DNA from: Caballeronia sp. M1242
GTDB taxonomy: Bacteria; Pseudomonadota; Gammaproteobacteria; Burkholderiales; Burkholderiaceae
Reading direction: 5' to 3'
Assembly (NCBI RefSeq): GCF_017220215.1
Contig: NZ_CP071130.1
Location: forward strand, 868,001 to 932,000
Length of the DNA stretch: 64,000 nt
The notes under the pieces were generated by a model. The model was not told the origin of the DNA, did not search any database, and was given only the letters and a program-made list of their open reading frames with translations. Of the stretch, positions 51,809-62,264 are shown in pieces. A program made the translations under genes and the position numbers. Each line of letters opens with the position of its first letter. The first letter of the stretch is position 1.

Positions 51809-52945
51809 ATGGTCTCCAGCCAACTCATGCGGAATGCCGCGCGGAGGGCGTTCGCCCTCTGCGCTTTCGTCGGACTCGCCTGTGCCGCGCAAGCCGGCTA
51901 CGCGGCCGATCCCGTGCCGTACAAAATCACGACCGGGCAGGAACGCGGCACCTATATTCAAATCGGGCAGGATTTGTCGAAGTACGTGGCCGAGCCCGCC
52001 GGCATGGACCTCGAAGTGCTGCCGTCAAAAGGATCGGCGGAAAATGTCCAGCGCATGCGCTATGAGCCCGGCGTGAAGTTCGCGCTGGTGCAGTCGGACG
52101 TGTATCAGGCTTACCTCGACATGGCGAATTCCGGCAACGCCGAGGCCGGCCGGATCATTCAGCCGCTGCGGCTCATCATGCCGCTCTACGACGAGGAGAT
52201 TTATTTTGTCGTGCGGTCGGATTCGCCGCTTAAGAACATCAACGAGATCAAGGGCAAGAACATCAGCGTCGGGCCGATCGGCAGCGGCACGGCGCAGTCC
52301 GCCGAAACGCTGTACCGGCTGATGTTCGGCGAGCCGATTCCCGATGCCAACGAGCAGCACTACAACAACGAAGACGCGCTTGCCAAGCTCATCGTGCGCA
52401 AGATCGACGTCGCGGTGATCGTCGCCGGCCAGCCCGCCAAGCTGTTTCAGGACATGAACCCCGAGCTGCTCCAGCAGATCAAGCTGCTGCGCCTCGACCC
52501 GTCCGCGCCTGAAACGGCTCGCGCGAAGCAGACGTATTTTCCCGCGACCATCCGCACGACGAGCTACCCGAACTGGATTCAGGAAGACACGCCGACGCTG
52601 ACCGTGAAGGCGTTCCTCGTCACGTACGACTACGGTCTGCGCGGCACGGTCGGCGCGCTGTCGAAGTTCGCGGATTCGCTCTGCGCCAATTTCGATACGC
52701 TGCAGGCGAGCGGGCATCCGAAGTGGAAGCAGGTCCACCTCGAATTGCCGCCGCTCACGCGCGGCTGGAAATACTATCCGCCGATGGAAAAGCACTTGCG
52801 CGCGTGCATCGCGAAGCGCGCGGCGCTCGCGCAGTCGCAGGGCTCGGCGCAGACCGTGTCAGCGCGCGGCACGGACGCCGCCGCGCAGAAGAAGAAGTCC
52901 TCCTGCACCGCGCAGGAAAAGCTGCTGCTGCTCTGCGACCAGTAA
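51809..52945 (+). CDS. TAXI-family TRAP-type solute-binding protein, orphan
   Basis: A 378-residue exported protein. Signal peptide about 1-33 (ending AQAGYAADP). The TAXI core shows KITTGQERGTYIQIGQDLSK, LPSKGSAENVQRM, FALVQSDVYQAY, and GKNISVGPIGSGTAQSAE. The family normally feeds a TRAP permease, but none is nearby. The C-terminal tail is unusual: basic, with AQKKKSSCTAQEKLLLLCDQ holding two cysteines. Probably partnered with the upstream zinc-ribbon protein, by neighbourhood only. Confidence 0.85.
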   Translation: MVSSQLMRNAARRAFALCAFVGLACAAQAGYAADPVPYKITTGQERGTYIQIGQDLSKYVAEPAGMDLEVLPSKGSAENVQRMRYEPGVKFALVQSDVYQAYLDMANSGNAEAGRIIQPLRLIMPLYDEEIYFVVRSDSPLKNINEIKGKNISVGPIGSGTAQSAETLYRLMFGEPIPDANEQHYNNEDALAKLIVRKIDVAVIVAGQPAKLFQDMNPELLQQIKLLRLDPSAPETARAKQTYFPATIRTTSYPNWIQEDTPTLTVKAFLVTYDYGLRGTVGALSKFADSLCANFDTLQASGHPKWKQVHLELPPLTRGWKYYPPMEKHLRACIAKRAALAQSQGSAQTVSARGTDAAAQKKKSSCTAQEKLLLLCDQ

Positions 52946-52954
52946 CGCGCGGCG

Positions 52955-53395
52955 CTAGCTTCGAAGCGACGGCATGAAAGCGGACTCGAACGACGGATAT
53001 CTGCGATAAGCCGAGATCGAAGTCCATTCGCGTGTCGTCGCGTCGGTGCGGAACTGGCGTTGCGCCGCGAAGCCGCCCTTGCAGGCCGATTTGTGGAGCG
53101 CCCGGTGACGCGCCCGCGAACGCGCTTCGAGGCGGCGTTCCAGCGCCGCCGCGCCCGCGAACCAGTGGTCGATGGCGCCGCCGAGCGCCGCGAGGATGCC
53201 GACGCCCGCCATCCAGCCGGCCGCCATGCTGTCGAACGCGCAGGTGACACCTGCGCCGCCGCACATCGCCGCGAAGAAGACCAGCATGATCCACGCGAAC
53301 GGCGGACTTTCCTCGTGCTCCGTGCGGCAAGCGAGCCGCGGGGCGCGTACGGCCGCAGCCTGTCTCATGTCGTAAGTATTCGCTGATCGGTTCAT
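52955..53395 (-). CDS. Two-helix membrane protein, unknown function
   Basis: A 146-residue protein starting MNRSANTYDMRQAAAV. Start 53395 follows GGAGAACGAAG. Two helices (WIMLVFFAAMCGGAGVTCAF and MAAGWMAGVGILAALGGAID) with both ends cytosolic; the second half is very basic (RRLEARSRARHRALH). Contains several cysteines. Its 3' end is 9 bases from the TAXI gene stop, convergent. Confidence 0.6.
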   Translation of the reverse strand: MNRSANTYDMRQAAAVRAPRLACRTEHEESPPFAWIMLVFFAAMCGGAGVTCAFDSMAAGWMAGVGILAALGGAIDHWFAGAAALERRLEARSRARHRALHKSACKGGFAAQRQFRTDATTREWTSISAYRRYPSFESAFMPSLRS

Positions 53396-53500
53396 CTTCG
53401 TTCTCCATGCGCCGCGGATTCGCGTCCGCAAAAGTTACGCAGATGCAGAGAACAGCGATATAAGACTTCTCCGAACAAAGCGGGCACGCATGGCTAGCGG

Positions 53501-56236
<2,736 letters not shown>

Positions 56237-56324
56237 GGGCGTCTCCTGTTGCGGCCTTCGGTGCAGCTTGCGGGAAACGGCTAATTTAGCGCGTTTTCAC
56301 GACAGGACGCACATTTGACGGCCT

Positions 56325-58238
56325 TCACGCCGCGCGGAGCAGCGTCTCGATGCGCAGCAGTTCCGCGAGCGACCACGCCTGGAACGGCGCGCCGCCCGGC
56401 GCGTGCGGCGCGTCGCCGTCCGCGACTTCGCTCACGTGATCCAGCCCGTAGTGGTCCAGATGCGCGTAGAGCGGCGCGAGGAAGCGCTCGCGCACGCCCG
56501 CCGCGCCGCGCACGCGCAGCCACGCCTCGACGAACGGTCCTATGAGCCACGGCCAGACGGTGCCCTGATGATAGGCGCCGTCGCGCTCCAGCACGCCGCC
56601 TGCGTAATGCGGACGATACGCCGGGTCGGACGGCGCGAGCGTGCGCAGGCCGAGCGGCGTCAGCAGATGCGCTTCGACCTGATCGACCACCGCGCGGGCG
56701 ATATCGCCCTCGACGAGCGGAAACGGCAACCCGCCGACCGCGAAGATCTGGTTGGGGCGAATCGAGCGGTCGATCTTGCCCGGCTCGTGGTCGGCATCGA
56801 CGACATCGTAGAGCGCGCGCGTGTCCGGATCGACGAAGCGGGCCGCGAAACTCTGGCGGGCGCGCGCGCACAGCGTCTGCCAGCGCGGGTTCCATGCCGA
56901 CGCGATGGCCAGCGCATTGATCCACAGCGCTTGAACCTCGACCGGCTTGCCGATGCGCGGCGTCACCACCCAGTCGCCGGCTTTCGCGTCCATCCACGTG
57001 AGTTGCACGCTCGGCACGCCCGCGCGCAACAGGCCGTCTTCGTCGGCGGCGATTCGATAGCGCGTGCCGCGAGCATAACTTTCGAGAATCGTATCGACCG
57101 CGCGTTGCAGGCGGCTCGCCGTGGCCGCGAGCGCGTGGCCGGTGGCCAAATAGTCGTGGACGGCGATCACGAACCACAGCGACGCATCGACCGAGTTGTA
57201 CTCCGGCTGTCCGCCGCTGTCGGGGAAACGGTTCGGCAGCATGCCTTCGGAAAGCGCGTCGGTCCATTCGAGCAGAATCGATTCGGCGTCCTGGTGGCGG
57301 CCACTCGCGATCAGCAAGCCGCGCATCGAAATGAAGGTATCGCGGCCCCAGTCGGTGAACCACGGAAAGCCCGCGATGATGGTTCGCCCCTGCTTCCGAT
57401 TGACGACATACGCATCGGCGGAACGGGCGAGGCGCGATTTGAACGCAGCGCGGCGCTCCGACTCGCGGGCCGCGAGCCGCGACGCGTGCGCGAGCGCATC
57501 CGCTTCGCGCGGCACGTTGCTGCCCGTATCCGCATGCAGGACCATCACGGCTTCGCGCGCGGTCAGATCGAACGTGAAGACGCCCGGCGTCGCCAGATCT
57601 TCGATGAAATCGAGCCCGCGCTCACGCTCGCGCGCATAGCAGAAATTGCGATACCAGTCGGGCGCGTGCCGATACGCGCCGTTCGCCGTCGCGCCGATGG
57701 CCGGCAGATCGGCGTACGGCCGCCAGTGAACGCGCTCGCCGTCCGTCGTGGCGTCGAAGCAAAACGCCGGATTCTCGCGATGCAGCGCGTGATAGTCGCG
57801 CCCCGACAGCAGCGGGCGCACATGCAGCGTCGCGGAGGGCGGGCGCGCATCGGCTTCGAGGCGCCAGCGCAGCACCGTCTCGCCGCTCTGCTTCGCAACG
57901 AACAGCTCGGCCACGACCGTTTGCGCATCGCCGACGCGATGGCGCCATGTCGGCCACGGCGATGTATCGAAGGAAACGAGACTCGCGGTGGCGTCCGGGT
58001 ACAGCACGTCGGGCGCGTAGTGCTGCATGGTCAACGGGAAGCGCTCGCCGCCTATCTCGACCCACGCCTCGATGCCGTTCACGAGCACCACGCGCCCCGC
58101 AGGCGGCTGCGTCGCGGCAAGCAACAGCGCCTGATAACGGCGAGTTCGCATGGTTCCCACCGTGCCGGACGCGAAGCCGCCGTGCGCGTCCGCTTCGATC
58201 CATTCGTCTTCCAGCCGCGTCGAGTCGATCGCCGTCAT
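56325..58238 (-). CDS. Amylo-alpha-1,6-glucosidase-like (glycogen debranching) enzyme
   Basis: A 637-residue enzyme. The N-terminal beta-domain begins MTAIDSTRLEDEWIEADAHG, with RTRRYQALLLAATQPPAGR. The barrel carries FPWFTDWGRDTFISMRGLL (catalytic region), LPNRFPDSGGQPEYNSVDAS, and a late AYHQGTVWPWLIGPFVEA. This is the archaeal/bacterial GDE C-terminal family. Start 58238 overlaps the stop of the NTF2-like gene (ATGA at 58235-58238), so the two are coupled. Confidence 0.88.
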   Translation of the reverse strand: MTAIDSTRLEDEWIEADAHGGFASGTVGTMRTRRYQALLLAATQPPAGRVVLVNGIEAWVEIGGERFPLTMQHYAPDVLYPDATASLVSFDTSPWPTWRHRVGDAQTVVAELFVAKQSGETVLRWRLEADARPPSATLHVRPLLSGRDYHALHRENPAFCFDATTDGERVHWRPYADLPAIGATANGAYRHAPDWYRNFCYARERERGLDFIEDLATPGVFTFDLTAREAVMVLHADTGSNVPREADALAHASRLAARESERRAAFKSRLARSADAYVVNRKQGRTIIAGFPWFTDWGRDTFISMRGLLIASGRHQDAESILLEWTDALSEGMLPNRFPDSGGQPEYNSVDASLWFVIAVHDYLATGHALAATASRLQRAVDTILESYARGTRYRIAADEDGLLRAGVPSVQLTWMDAKAGDWVVTPRIGKPVEVQALWINALAIASAWNPRWQTLCARARQSFAARFVDPDTRALYDVVDADHEPGKIDRSIRPNQIFAVGGLPFPLVEGDIARAVVDQVEAHLLTPLGLRTLAPSDPAYRPHYAGGVLERDGAYHQGTVWPWLIGPFVEAWLRVRGAAGVRERFLAPLYAHLDHYGLDHVSEVADGDAPHAPGGAPFQAWSLAELLRIETLLRAA

Positions 58239-58711
58239 GTCGCCGCCCGTTTGCGGTAGTCGGTGAGCGCGCGTCGCGCCTTCGTGCGGATGGCGCTCTG
58301 CATGCGCGGCGTCCAGCCGAACAGCCAGCCCGAGACGCCCAGCGCCTGACGGCTCCAGCGCCAGAGGTCGAACGTATCGGTCTGCTCGGCGATCAGGCCG
58401 TCGCGGATGGCGAACTTCGTCGCGATCTCGTTGACCACTGCGCGGCCGGTCGCGGAGTACGTGTAGCGCGCGACGGCGTTCGCGCTCGCGGTCTGTCCGA
58501 GCGTGCTGATGCCGTCGAAAGTCAGCGTGAAGTCGGCCGCGCGGCCGAGCAGCATGCGCCACATGTCGCCGACTTCGCGGCCATGCAGTAGCCCGAACGC
58601 CGGATCCTGAAAGCGAATATCGGACGCGTAGCAGGCCGCCATGGCGTCGGCGTCGGCGCGCTGAAACGCACGGTAGAAGCGTTCGATGAGTTCGGCGTTC
58701 GTGTTCGGCAT
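58235..58711 (-). CDS. NTF2/SnoaL-like protein
   Basis: A 158-residue cone-shaped NTF2-fold protein: MPNTNAELIERFYRAFQRAD, MAACYASDIRFQDPAFG, then TFDGISTLGQTASANAVARY. Family functions vary (isomerase, hydrolase, ligand carrier). It is first in an operon with the debranching enzyme, overlapping it by four bases. A role with a sugar substrate is only inferred. Confidence 0.82.
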   Translation of the reverse strand: MPNTNAELIERFYRAFQRADADAMAACYASDIRFQDPAFGLLHGREVGDMWRMLLGRAADFTLTFDGISTLGQTASANAVARYTYSATGRAVVNEIATKFAIRDGLIAEQTDTFDLWRWSRQALGVSGWLFGWTPRMQSAIRTKARRALTDYRKRAAT

Positions 58712-58985
58712 GGTGGTCCTGGCAGAGAGTCGCGCCGCGCGGAAGTGGGCATTCTCGCGCGACTGCGGCCGGACTGCAGCTTTTCCGCTCGATGTTTTGC
58801 TGTCGTGAGAGCGTTTGAGAACTCAGCCGCTTGTTTAGATCATCGCACGTCTATTGGCGTTCGTTTATTAAACAAACCAGTTTTCGATTATCAAGAAACC
58901 GGTTTCACCACTTCGACTTTGAGACAGTCTTATTATCTGCAAGAAATGTCTTAATAAACTCGCTTTCAAAAACTTCAGATATTAA
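58712..58985. other. AT-rich divergent region with several palindromes
   Basis: Strongly AT-rich relative to the window (TTATTAAAC, TCGATTATCAAG). Perfect palindromes: GTTTA-T-TAAAC (58863-58873) and GAAACCGGTTTC (58895-58906). A short ORF here (58745-58954) is not supported. Probably control DNA for the divergent NTF2-like operon and the five-repeat gene. Confidence 0.6.
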
Positions 58986-59032
58986 TTGACGCGGAATTAT
59001 TCTTAAACTAAATTTCTAGAACGGTCGTTCTA
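58986..59032 (+). promoter_or_regulatory. Promoter with TAGAACGGTCGTTCTA operator-like palindrome at +1
   Basis: TTGACG (58986-58991), 17-base spacer, TAAATT (59009-59014). The palindrome TAGAACG-GT-CGTTCTA (59017-59032) covers the predicted transcription start, as for TetR-type repressor sites. No TetR gene is in the window. Confidence 0.55.
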
Positions 59033-59148
59033 ATCCTCATCATTCGACTGTTCGCATATCGTTGCGGCGGCTCTCGTGCGTGCACGCTCCGCCATTTGCC
59101 ATTACTCTTTTTAGCCCGCGCCCCGCTTAGAGGTCGCACGTCGCGCAC

Positions 59149-60537
59149 ATGAAAATCAGGCCTCGAATTAGCACGCTTTCATTGGCGTCTGCGGATTATT
59201 TCTTGACGGACTTACGCACCGGCATTATCAGCCGCGCGATTCATCCGCAATCGCCGGATATCATTATTTACGTTTTAAGGACCGAAGACGGTTCGGAGTA
59301 TTGCGCGCAAGTCGATTATCGGGAGTATCCGGTTCGAAATGCGATTCTCATGGCGGCGCTCGAATTAGGCCTGACGGTCACGGTTCGCGCGGATGCCACG
59401 CACCACATCACCGACCTCGCCGCGACGCTGCCGAACGTCGCCCCGCTGCCCGCGCTCGGCTACACGTGGCGCCTGCTGGAAGACGTGCGCACGGGCGCGG
59501 TCGTGCAGGTCGAGGATGCCAATCTGCTCGGCAGCATGGCGTACATCATCCGCAGCCCGGACGGCTCGCATCATTGCGTGCAGATGTGCCCGAACGAGCA
59601 CGGCTACCGGAGCGCCCTGCTGATGGCCGCTTTCAGGGCAAAGCTGCCCGTGACCGTCGCCGGCGACGCCGACTACTATCTCAACGCCGTTTCCGTCGGA
59701 TCGAGAGCGTTCGGGCCGAACTTCAACTGCGCGCCCGGCTATATTTCGACGACGCCGCGTTCCGGTCTCATCGACGAGATCATCGACACTGAGGCGGCCG
59801 AGACGTTGAGCGTCATCGTCAAGACGCCGGAGGCCACGCGCTATCACGCCCGAATCGACAGGCAGGAGCACGCGAACCGGCACCACCTCGCCATGCTGGC
59901 ATTGCGCGCGGGCTTGCCCGTCACGCTGAGCGGTAACGAAGAGCATTACATCACGGGCATTGCGGTCGGCGCGCTGTCGTCGGACGCGGCGCCTTCCATG
60001 ATCCTCTTCGGCCAGAAGCTGACCGGCATGCAGAGCGGAACGCTGGTGCGCATCATCGATTCCGACGCGCTCGACCAGATCCGCTACGTGCTGCGCGCAT
60101 CCGACGGCGCGCACTTCTGCGCCCAGATGAACACCGCGAAACATTCGAGCCGGCATCAGATGCTGATGACCGCGCTGGCGCTGCATCTTCCGGTGAGCGT
60201 GACGGCCGACGCGAATTCGAACATCACGGGCGTGTCGGTCGGACTGCCGCATCGGGGCAGCCCGACGTTCCATTGCCAGGCGACGCGTTTTCCGAAGACC
60301 GAGACCGGCAGCATCGTCCGCATGATCGATTCGGACGCGCTCGGCCCCGACACCCGTTACGTGCTTCAAACGCCGGGCGGCGACGAATGGGCCGTGCCGG
60401 CGTTCGGGCGCGGGCAACCGGGGCGCGGCCCGCTGCTCGCGCTCGCGCTGACGGGCGGGCTTACCGTGACCGTCAACGGCATCGAGGGCAGAGACACGCC
60501 GCTGGAAGCCGGCAGCGTGACCGTCGCCCGCAGCTAG
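59149..60537 (+). CDS. Unrecognised protein of five ~91-residue repeats
   Basis: A 462-residue soluble protein without signal peptide or membrane segment. Five repeats begin near 18, 108, 199, 290 and 380. Each has (S/T)G-hydrophobic strand, IDSDAL-like turn, YVLR..DG...CAQ strand pair, an E/R helix start, LLMAAL helix, LPVTV strand and ITGVSVG end. Repeats 4 and 5 share RIIDSDAL/RMIDSDAL; the last is most diverged. The pattern predicts a beta-alpha-beta unit repeated in tandem. The start codon has only a weak AGAGG far upstream. I do not recognise the family. The first 200 bases are more AT-rich than the rest. Confidence 0.75.
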   Translation: MKIRPRISTLSLASADYFLTDLRTGIISRAIHPQSPDIIIYVLRTEDGSEYCAQVDYREYPVRNAILMAALELGLTVTVRADATHHITDLAATLPNVAPLPALGYTWRLLEDVRTGAVVQVEDANLLGSMAYIIRSPDGSHHCVQMCPNEHGYRSALLMAAFRAKLPVTVAGDADYYLNAVSVGSRAFGPNFNCAPGYISTTPRSGLIDEIIDTEAAETLSVIVKTPEATRYHARIDRQEHANRHHLAMLALRAGLPVTLSGNEEHYITGIAVGALSSDAAPSMILFGQKLTGMQSGTLVRIIDSDALDQIRYVLRASDGAHFCAQMNTAKHSSRHQMLMTALALHLPVSVTADANSNITGVSVGLPHRGSPTFHCQATRFPKTETGSIVRMIDSDALGPDTRYVLQTPGGDEWAVPAFGRGQPGRGPLLALALTGGLTVTVNGIEGRDTPLEAGSVTVARS

Positions 60538-60539
60538 TG

Positions 60540-61820
60540 TCAGAGCGTGAACGTTGTGACTGCGTGAATGAGCAGCCCGACCGCGCCGCCGACGAGCGTG
60601 CCGTTCACGCGAATGAACTGGAGGTCGCGCCCGATGTTCAGCTCGACGTCGCGCACCAGCGTGGCGTCGTCCCATTGCTTGACGGTCGCGGCGATGTGCT
60701 TCGCAATGCCTTCGCGCAACTCGGGCGCGAGGGCCTTCAGCGCATCGCGCATATGCTCGTTGATCGAATCGCGCAGCAGCGGATCGCCGCCGAGCGCCTG
60801 CGCGAAACCCGCCGCGACGGCCACCACTTTCGAGTGCAGCGCGGAATCGGGGCGCTTCAGGTCAGCGGCGAGCCACGCGGTGAACTCGTCCCACAGGCCG
60901 TCCACGTAGCCGCGCAGTTCCGGGCGATCGAGCCATTCGCGCTTGTGTTCGTCGATGCGCGCCTTGAACGCGGGATCAGACTTCAGGCGCTCGACAAAGC
61001 GTTCCACTGCGGCATCGAAGGCTTTGCGGCGTTCGTGCTCCGGGTCGCTCGTCACGTCGTGCAGCCACTGGTTCGCGCCGCGCACAAGGCCCGCCGCGAA
61101 CTTGTTGCCGAGATCGCCCGCATCGAGCCCGACGAAGCCGAGCATGCCGATGAGCTTCGGATACTCCTCGCCCGCCACCGCGACGATGCGCGTCGCGAGC
61201 ATCTCCTGCACCTCGGGCTTGTCGAGCCACGCCGCCATTTGCTTGAGGCCTTCGTCGAGCAGCAGTTGATGACGTCTGTCAGCAGTAAGCGTCGAAAGCA
61301 GATTGCCCGCGGCGGCGGAAAGATCGAAGGCCTCGGCGCGGCGGCGGATCGCGTCGTGGAGCATGGACTTGATGCGCGTGTCGTCGATGAAAGCCAGCAA
61401 CTGGCCGACCGCTCCGACCGCGCGATTGCCGAGCAGCCCGGCGTTTTTCGGCTCCGCGAGCCACACCGACAGGCGGCTTGCCGGATCGAACGCATCGACG
61501 CGCGCAATGAGCGCATCCGTGCCGAGAAAGCGGTCGCGCACGAACACGGCGAGGTTGTCGGCCACGCGCGCCTTGTTCGCGGGCAGGATGGCCGTGTGCG
61601 GCACCGGCACGCCGAGCGGATGGCGAAACAGCGCGACGACCGCGAACCAGTCCGCGAGTGCGCCGACCATCGCGGCTTCCGCGAACGCGGACACCCACGC
61701 CCACGCGCCGGCGTCGTGCTGGCTCTTCGCGATGGCGAACAGCACGCCCGCGCCGACGAGCAACGCGGCGGCGAACCACTTCATCCTTTTCAGGGCTACG
61801 GCTTTATCCTGCGTTTCCAT
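60540..61820 (-). CDS. DUF445 family inner-membrane protein (YjiN-like)
   Basis: A 426-residue protein. Two N-terminal helices (RMKWFAAALLVGAGVLFAIA and AWVSAFAEAAMVGALADWFA) are followed by the hallmark ADWFAVVALFRHPLGVPVPHTAILP. A long helical cytosolic domain follows, and a C-terminal helix (LVGGAVGLLIHAVTT). Function unknown in the family. Stop lies 3 bases from the convergent repeat-protein stop. Confidence 0.9.
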   Translation of the reverse strand: METQDKAVALKRMKWFAAALLVGAGVLFAIAKSQHDAGAWAWVSAFAEAAMVGALADWFAVVALFRHPLGVPVPHTAILPANKARVADNLAVFVRDRFLGTDALIARVDAFDPASRLSVWLAEPKNAGLLGNRAVGAVGQLLAFIDDTRIKSMLHDAIRRRAEAFDLSAAAGNLLSTLTADRRHQLLLDEGLKQMAAWLDKPEVQEMLATRIVAVAGEEYPKLIGMLGFVGLDAGDLGNKFAAGLVRGANQWLHDVTSDPEHERRKAFDAAVERFVERLKSDPAFKARIDEHKREWLDRPELRGYVDGLWDEFTAWLAADLKRPDSALHSKVVAVAAGFAQALGGDPLLRDSINEHMRDALKALAPELREGIAKHIAATVKQWDDATLVRDVELNIGRDLQFIRVNGTLVGGAVGLLIHAVTTFTL

Positions 61821-61859
61821 CTGCTTGTCGGTATAGAAGTGTGGAAGCGCGCAAGCATA

Positions 61860-62264
61860 TCAACGCCCTTGCTGCAACTTCAAGAGCGCATCCATGGCGC
61901 GGCCGGCTGCTTCGACCGGCACGAAGATGTGATCGTGATAGGCCGCTGCCATCACATTGCAGCTGATGCCTGCGTCGCCGAGCGCGCGAGCGAACGCGGC
62001 GGTCAGCCCGACCGCGTTCAGGTCCGAGTGCACGGTGAGCGTGATCCACGCTGCGCGAAAGAGCGGCGTGACGCCAGCCGCTTGCGCCGCGCCTTCTTCC
62101 ATGACAACAGTCAGCCCTTCGCGCTCGCGAAACGTCGCGACGATGCCCGCGCCGCCCGGCGCGGCGTCGTGCGGCAGCGACGCGAACACATAGACGCCGG
62201 GCTGAAGCTCCGGCTGCATGGACGCCAGCAGCGTCCGCAGGTCGGAAACCGGCGGCGGCGTCAT
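61860..62264 (-). CDS. ACT-domain protein
   Basis: A 134-residue protein made of two ACT-like halves: PGVYVFASLPHDAAPGGAGI / GLTVVMEEGAAQAAGV and WITLTVHSDLNAVGLTAAFA / GISCNVMAAAYHDHIFVPV. ACT domains bind amino acids. The start codon overlaps the uvrA stop (TGATG at 62262-62266), a sign of translational coupling. Role unknown. Confidence 0.8.
   Translation of the reverse strand: MTPPPVSDLRTLLASMQPELQPGVYVFASLPHDAAPGGAGIVATFREREGLTVVMEEGAAQAAGVTPLFRAAWITLTVHSDLNAVGLTAAFARALGDAGISCNVMAAAYHDHIFVPVEAAGRAMDALLKLQQGR

Noticed and set aside
58745-58954. 69-residue ORF in the AT-rich intergenic region
   Set aside because: No Shine-Dalgarno, crosses both palindromes, unlikely codon use.
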